A stretch of 37,076 bases of DNA. It comes from an uncultured Alsobacter sp. Lineage in GTDB: Bacteria; Pseudomonadota; Alphaproteobacteria; Rhizobiales; Beijerinckiaceae. The position numbers and the translations under genes are program-made. The stretch spans positions 1 through 37,076 of the forward strand of contig NZ_CAMFHB010000054.1 in NCBI RefSeq assembly GCF_945952055.1. The letters are read 5' to 3'. The notes beneath the pieces were generated by a model. It was not told the origin of the DNA. It saw nothing but the letters and a program-made list of their open reading frames with translations, and ran no database searches. Positions 34,326-37,076 of this stretch are shown piece by piece. Position 1 is the first letter of the stretch; each line of letters starts with the position of its first letter.

Positions 34326-35716
34326 CCGCCCGCCCGCAGGTCGTGGTGGTGGGGGCCGGCCCCGCCGGCATCCGCGCCGCGGAGGCGCTGGCGTCGGCCG
34401 GGCTCGTTCCGCTGGTGATCGACGAGGGCGAACGGGCCGGCGGCCAGATCTACCGCCGACCGCCGGACGCCTTGAGCCGGCCGCCGGCCGTCCTGTACGG
34501 GTCGGAGGCCGGCAAGGCCGTCGCGCTGCACGCCACGTTCGATCGGCTCGTCGCCCAGGGACGGGCGCGGCACTGGCCGCGTTGTGCGGTCCTCGCCGTC
34601 GCGGAGAGGTCGCTCCAGGTCCTCGGCCCGGAGGGCGTGTCGACGGTCCGCTTCGACCGTCTGGTCCTGGCCACCGGTGCGACGGACCGGCTGGCGCCCG
34701 TGCAGGGGTGGGACAGCCCCGGCGTCTACAGCCTCGGCGCCATGCAGGTGGCTCTCAAGGCCCAGGCGGTGGCCCTGGGCCGCCGGATCGTGCTGGCCGG
34801 CTCGGGGCCGCTCCTGACGCTGGTGGCGACCCAGCTCCTGGCGGCGGGCGCCCGGCTCGAGGCCGTGCTCGACACGGCATCCCTGGCCGACCAGCTTCGC
34901 GGCCTGCCCGACCTGATGACGCGGCCCTCCCTGACCGTGCGCGGGCTCGCGATGCGGGCCCGCCTGGCCCGCCTCTATCGGCCCGGCGTTCGGCTCGGCG
35001 CCATCGAGACCGACGCCCGGGGACCCGTCGCCGTGACCTGGCACGATGCGTGGGGGCGCCCTCGCCGGTCGCCCTGCGATGCCGTCGGGCTCGGCTGGCA
35101 TCTGCGGGCCGAAACGCAGCTTGCCGAGCTCGCCGGCTGCGCTTTCGACTTCGACGAGACCTGGCGCCAGTGGCTGCCGCGCGGCGATGCGATGGGGCGG
35201 GGAGCCGAGGGCGTGTACCTGGCCGGCGACGGCTTCCGCCTGCGCGGCGCCGACGGCGCGGAACTGTCCGGTCGGCTGGCCGGCGCCGCATGCCTGGAAG
35301 ATCTCGGCCTGCCCGTTCAGCGCACGGCGGCGGACCTTGCAGCGCTGTCCCGGGTGTCGCGCTTCGCCCAAGGCATCGCACGCGCCTTTCCCTGGCCGCG
35401 GGACATGGTGCGGCAGACGCCCGACGGCACGGTCGTGTGCCGCTGCGAGGGCGTCACGGCCGGGATGGTCCGCGCCGCGGCTGCGCACGGCGGCGCGGAC
35501 GTCAACCGGGCCAAGTCGCTGGGGCGCGTCGGCATGGGCCGCTGCCAGGGACGCTACTGCCAGATCGCGGGGGCGGAGATCGTGGCGGCCGCCGCAGGAC
35601 ACGCCTCCCCGGCGCAGGCCGGTCGCCTGCGCGGCCAGGCGCCTGTGCGGCCGGCGCCGGTGGCGGCGATCGCCGGCCCGGCCGCCGCCGTCGATCCGCT
35701 CCAGGGTGACCGCTGA
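34322..35716 (+). CDS. FAD/NAD(P) oxidoreductase with BFD-like [2Fe-2S] domain, opine oxidase subunit A/HcnB-like
   Basis: This 464-residue protein has GAGPAG near residue 10, GGQIYRRPP around residue 41, a second nucleotide motif (AGSGPLLTLVA) and a C-terminal cluster domain with Cys373, Cys375, Cys408 and Cys413. This is the layout of HcnB and octopine/nopaline oxidase subunit A. The tail after the cluster is Ala/Pro-rich. The GTG start at 34322 overlaps the preceding stop (GTGA). With the preceding small protein it makes two of the three expected subunits; the DAO protein at 28650 probably completes the complex. Confidence 0.9.
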   Translation: MTARPQVVVVGAGPAGIRAAEALASAGLVPLVIDEGERAGGQIYRRPPDALSRPPAVLYGSEAGKAVALHATFDRLVAQGRARHWPRCAVLAVAERSLQVLGPEGVSTVRFDRLVLATGATDRLAPVQGWDSPGVYSLGAMQVALKAQAVALGRRIVLAGSGPLLTLVATQLLAAGARLEAVLDTASLADQLRGLPDLMTRPSLTVRGLAMRARLARLYRPGVRLGAIETDARGPVAVTWHDAWGRPRRSPCDAVGLGWHLRAETQLAELAGCAFDFDETWRQWLPRGDAMGRGAEGVYLAGDGFRLRGADGAELSGRLAGAACLEDLGLPVQRTAADLAALSRVSRFAQGIARAFPWPRDMVRQTPDGTVVCRCEGVTAGMVRAAAAHGGADVNRAKSLGRVGMGRCQGRYCQIAGAEIVAAAAGHASPAQAGRLRGQAPVRPAPVAAIAGPAAAVDPLQGDR

Positions 35717-35725
35717 AGCGAGGCC

Positions 35726-36649
35726 TCAGGGCGCGTCGGGCTCGGGCTGTCTTTCGAGGCCGTTCCAGCCCAGCGCGCTGCAGGCTTCGCGCAGCTGCTC
35801 GCGCATCAGGGCGTGGATGGCCGACAAGGGATGATCGCGCCGCGTGAGGAGCGTGATCGGCACCACGGTGCGGGGCAGGAAGCGGCGCTTCACGATCCCG
35901 GGAAACTGCTCCCAGGGCAGCAGCCCGTCGACGATGGCCACGCCGAGGCGGTCGCGCACGAAGGGCAGGGCGGTGATCGAGAGATCGATCTCGATGGCCG
36001 GCAGGTAGGGCAGGCCCTGCTCGGCCGCGACGACGCCGAGCAGCCTCGCTGGAAGCGTCCCTGCCCGATAGGAGATCAGGGTTTCGTCGGCGATGTCCGC
36101 GAAGCCGACCGCCTCGCGGCCGGCGAGGCGATGGTCCTGGGGCAGGATGCAGGCGAGTTCGGCCTGGCCGATCGTCTCCACGTCGATGTCGTAGCGGGGC
36201 TCGTCGTTCATCGCGATCCCGAGCGAGACCTCCCCGCTGCGCAGCATGTCGACGATGTTGCCCACCGGCGCGATCAGCGATCGCACCACGATGTCGGGAT
36301 GGGCCGCGCGGAAGGCGCTGAGCGCCCGCGGCACGATCGCCATCGAGGGCGGTGCGGAGGCTGCGAGCCGAACCAGCCCCATCCGGCCGAGGCGCATGTC
36401 GACGGTGCGCCGGCTCAGGGCTCCGAGCTGGGAGAAGATCCGCTCGGCGTCCGGGTAGATCTCGCGCGCCTCCTGCGTCGGCACGAGGCGCCCGCGCACA
36501 CGGTCGAACAGCTTGAAGCCGAGCTGGTCCTCGGTGTGCAGCAGGATCTGGCTCAACGCCGGCTGCGAGATGTTCAGCATCGCCGCCGCGCCGGTGACGG
36601 TGCCGCAGCGCATCAGGACGCAGAAGACCTCGAGTTGTCGTGCTCGCAT
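35726..36649 (-). CDS. LysR-family transcriptional regulator
   Basis: This 307-residue regulator has an N-terminal helix-turn-helix (MRARQLEVFCVLMRCGTVTG, then LNISQPALSQ) and a LysR-type effector domain. It faces the end of the hyu/HcnAB-like operon, only 9 bp away. The likely target is the inverted repeat at 29863-29879. Opine and amino acid catabolic operons are often controlled by LysR proteins that bind the substrate. The gap 36650-36841 shows no clear operator. Confidence 0.93.
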   Translation of the reverse strand: MRARQLEVFCVLMRCGTVTGAAAMLNISQPALSQILLHTEDQLGFKLFDRVRGRLVPTQEAREIYPDAERIFSQLGALSRRTVDMRLGRMGLVRLAASAPPSMAIVPRALSAFRAAHPDIVVRSLIAPVGNIVDMLRSGEVSLGIAMNDEPRYDIDVETIGQAELACILPQDHRLAGREAVGFADIADETLISYRAGTLPARLLGVVAAEQGLPYLPAIEIDLSITALPFVRDRLGVAIVDGLLPWEQFPGIVKRRFLPRTVVPITLLTRRDHPLSAIHALMREQLREACSALGWNGLERQPEPDAP

Positions 36650-36841
36650 GCCGTTGCTTTGCGAAGGGCGCCCCGGGCGCGGAAGACCGTCGTGCCGCCT
36701 GCCAGCCTAGCCCGAGCGTGGCCGCAACGGCCACCCCGTGTGCGTGTCGCACCCGCGTGAGCCGTGCTGCGACGATTGCCCGGGTCTACGCCGCGCGTGG
36801 TCGGCCGTGCCCGCAGGAGCGCCGGCCGGGAACGCCGGTCG

Positions 36842-37076
36842 TCACAGACAGCTCGGCGTCGCGCAGATCGAGAAGCTTCTGTCCCGCGGCGTGCGCGCCA
36901 CGCGCGGAGGAGGTGCCGTCGGCCTTGTCGCGGCGGCAATGCCGACCGGCGGCCGGGCTGCACCGGGTGCCTGGGCGGCCTGGACGGGAATGGCGGCCGG
37001 AGCGGAGGGAGGCGCCACGGGCACGGCGCTCGGGGCCGCCGGTGCCGGGGCCGGCGGGGGCGGGGCGGTTGCGACG
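36842..37076 (-). CDS. C-terminal end of a Pro/Ala-rich protein (partial)
   Basis: A minus-strand frame runs off the right edge and ends with TGA at 36842-36844. The visible 77 residues are dominated by Pro and Ala, then RVARTPRDRSFSICATPSCL. Such tails are common in secreted or envelope proteins. Another minus frame over the same bases reads ...GQKLLDLRDAELSVTTG, which looks equally protein-like at its end, so the true frame, or a frameshift, cannot be settled here. The function is unknown. Confidence 0.4.
   Translation of the reverse strand, partial: VATAPPPPAPAPAAPSAVPVAPPSAPAAIPVQAAQAPGAARPPVGIAAATRPTAPPPRVARTPRDRSFSICATPSCL

Overview
The window is high-GC bacterial chromosome or megaplasmid sequence. 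Its TRAP and ABC transporters, FAD amine oxidases, hydantoinase/oxoprolinase pair and opine-oxidase-like genes, together with the codon use, suggest an alphaproteobacterium (Hyphomicrobiales-like). The lineage is an inference from gene content only. I see no rRNA, tRNA, CRISPR array, insertion sequence or phage gene. The window is almost wholly coding and the longest gap is 289 bp. Nearly every gene belongs to uptake or breakdown of amino compounds.

Region 1 (about 1-9278) follows the end of an unknown gene and its terminator. A fructosamine-type kinase (FrlD-like, minus strand) diverges from a FrlB-like SIS-domain deglycase (plus strand). The deglycase leads a plus-strand series: TRAP transporter DctP-DctQ-DctM, an ornithine cyclodeaminase/mu-crystallin family reductase, and a trimethylamine-dehydrogenase/N-methylproline-demethylase-like flavoenzyme. 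A LacI-family regulator follows. An 18-20 bp LacI-type palindrome lies in the divergent frlD/frlB promoter. The simplest reading is import of a sugar-amine (Amadori-type) conjugate, phosphorylation, deglycation to a hexose phosphate plus amine, and oxidation or demethylation of the amine.

Region 2 (9431-20945) holds an ArgE/DapE-family metallopeptidase on the plus strand and then a long minus-strand array. Read in transcription order, the array is: two-domain GNAT acetyltransferase, class III aminotransferase, HAD hydrolase, and a complete peptide/opine-type ABC importer (binding protein, two permeases, fused double ATPase). An Lrp/AsnC regulator and a DAO-family FAD oxidoreductase end it. 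Region 3 (21235-27495) has a second HAD hydrolase with a PuuB-like amine oxidase (plus), facing a minus-strand operon of hydroxyacid dehydrogenase, cupin, aldehyde dehydrogenase and GabD succinate-semialdehyde dehydrogenase. Together these resemble a route from a diamine or gamma-glutamyl amine through an aldehyde and GABA to succinate.

Region 4 (27749-36649) has a second two-domain GNAT paralogue and a third DAO-type oxidoreductase. Divergent from the latter is a plus-strand operon hyuA-hyuB-HcnA-like-HcnB-like. A LysR-family gene faces the operon from its far end. A perfect inverted repeat with a T-N11-A core lies in the divergent promoter. A proline/alanine-rich partial gene runs off the right edge. 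The most interesting candidates are the TRAP-fed fructosamine locus and the hydantoinase/opine-oxidase hybrid locus.
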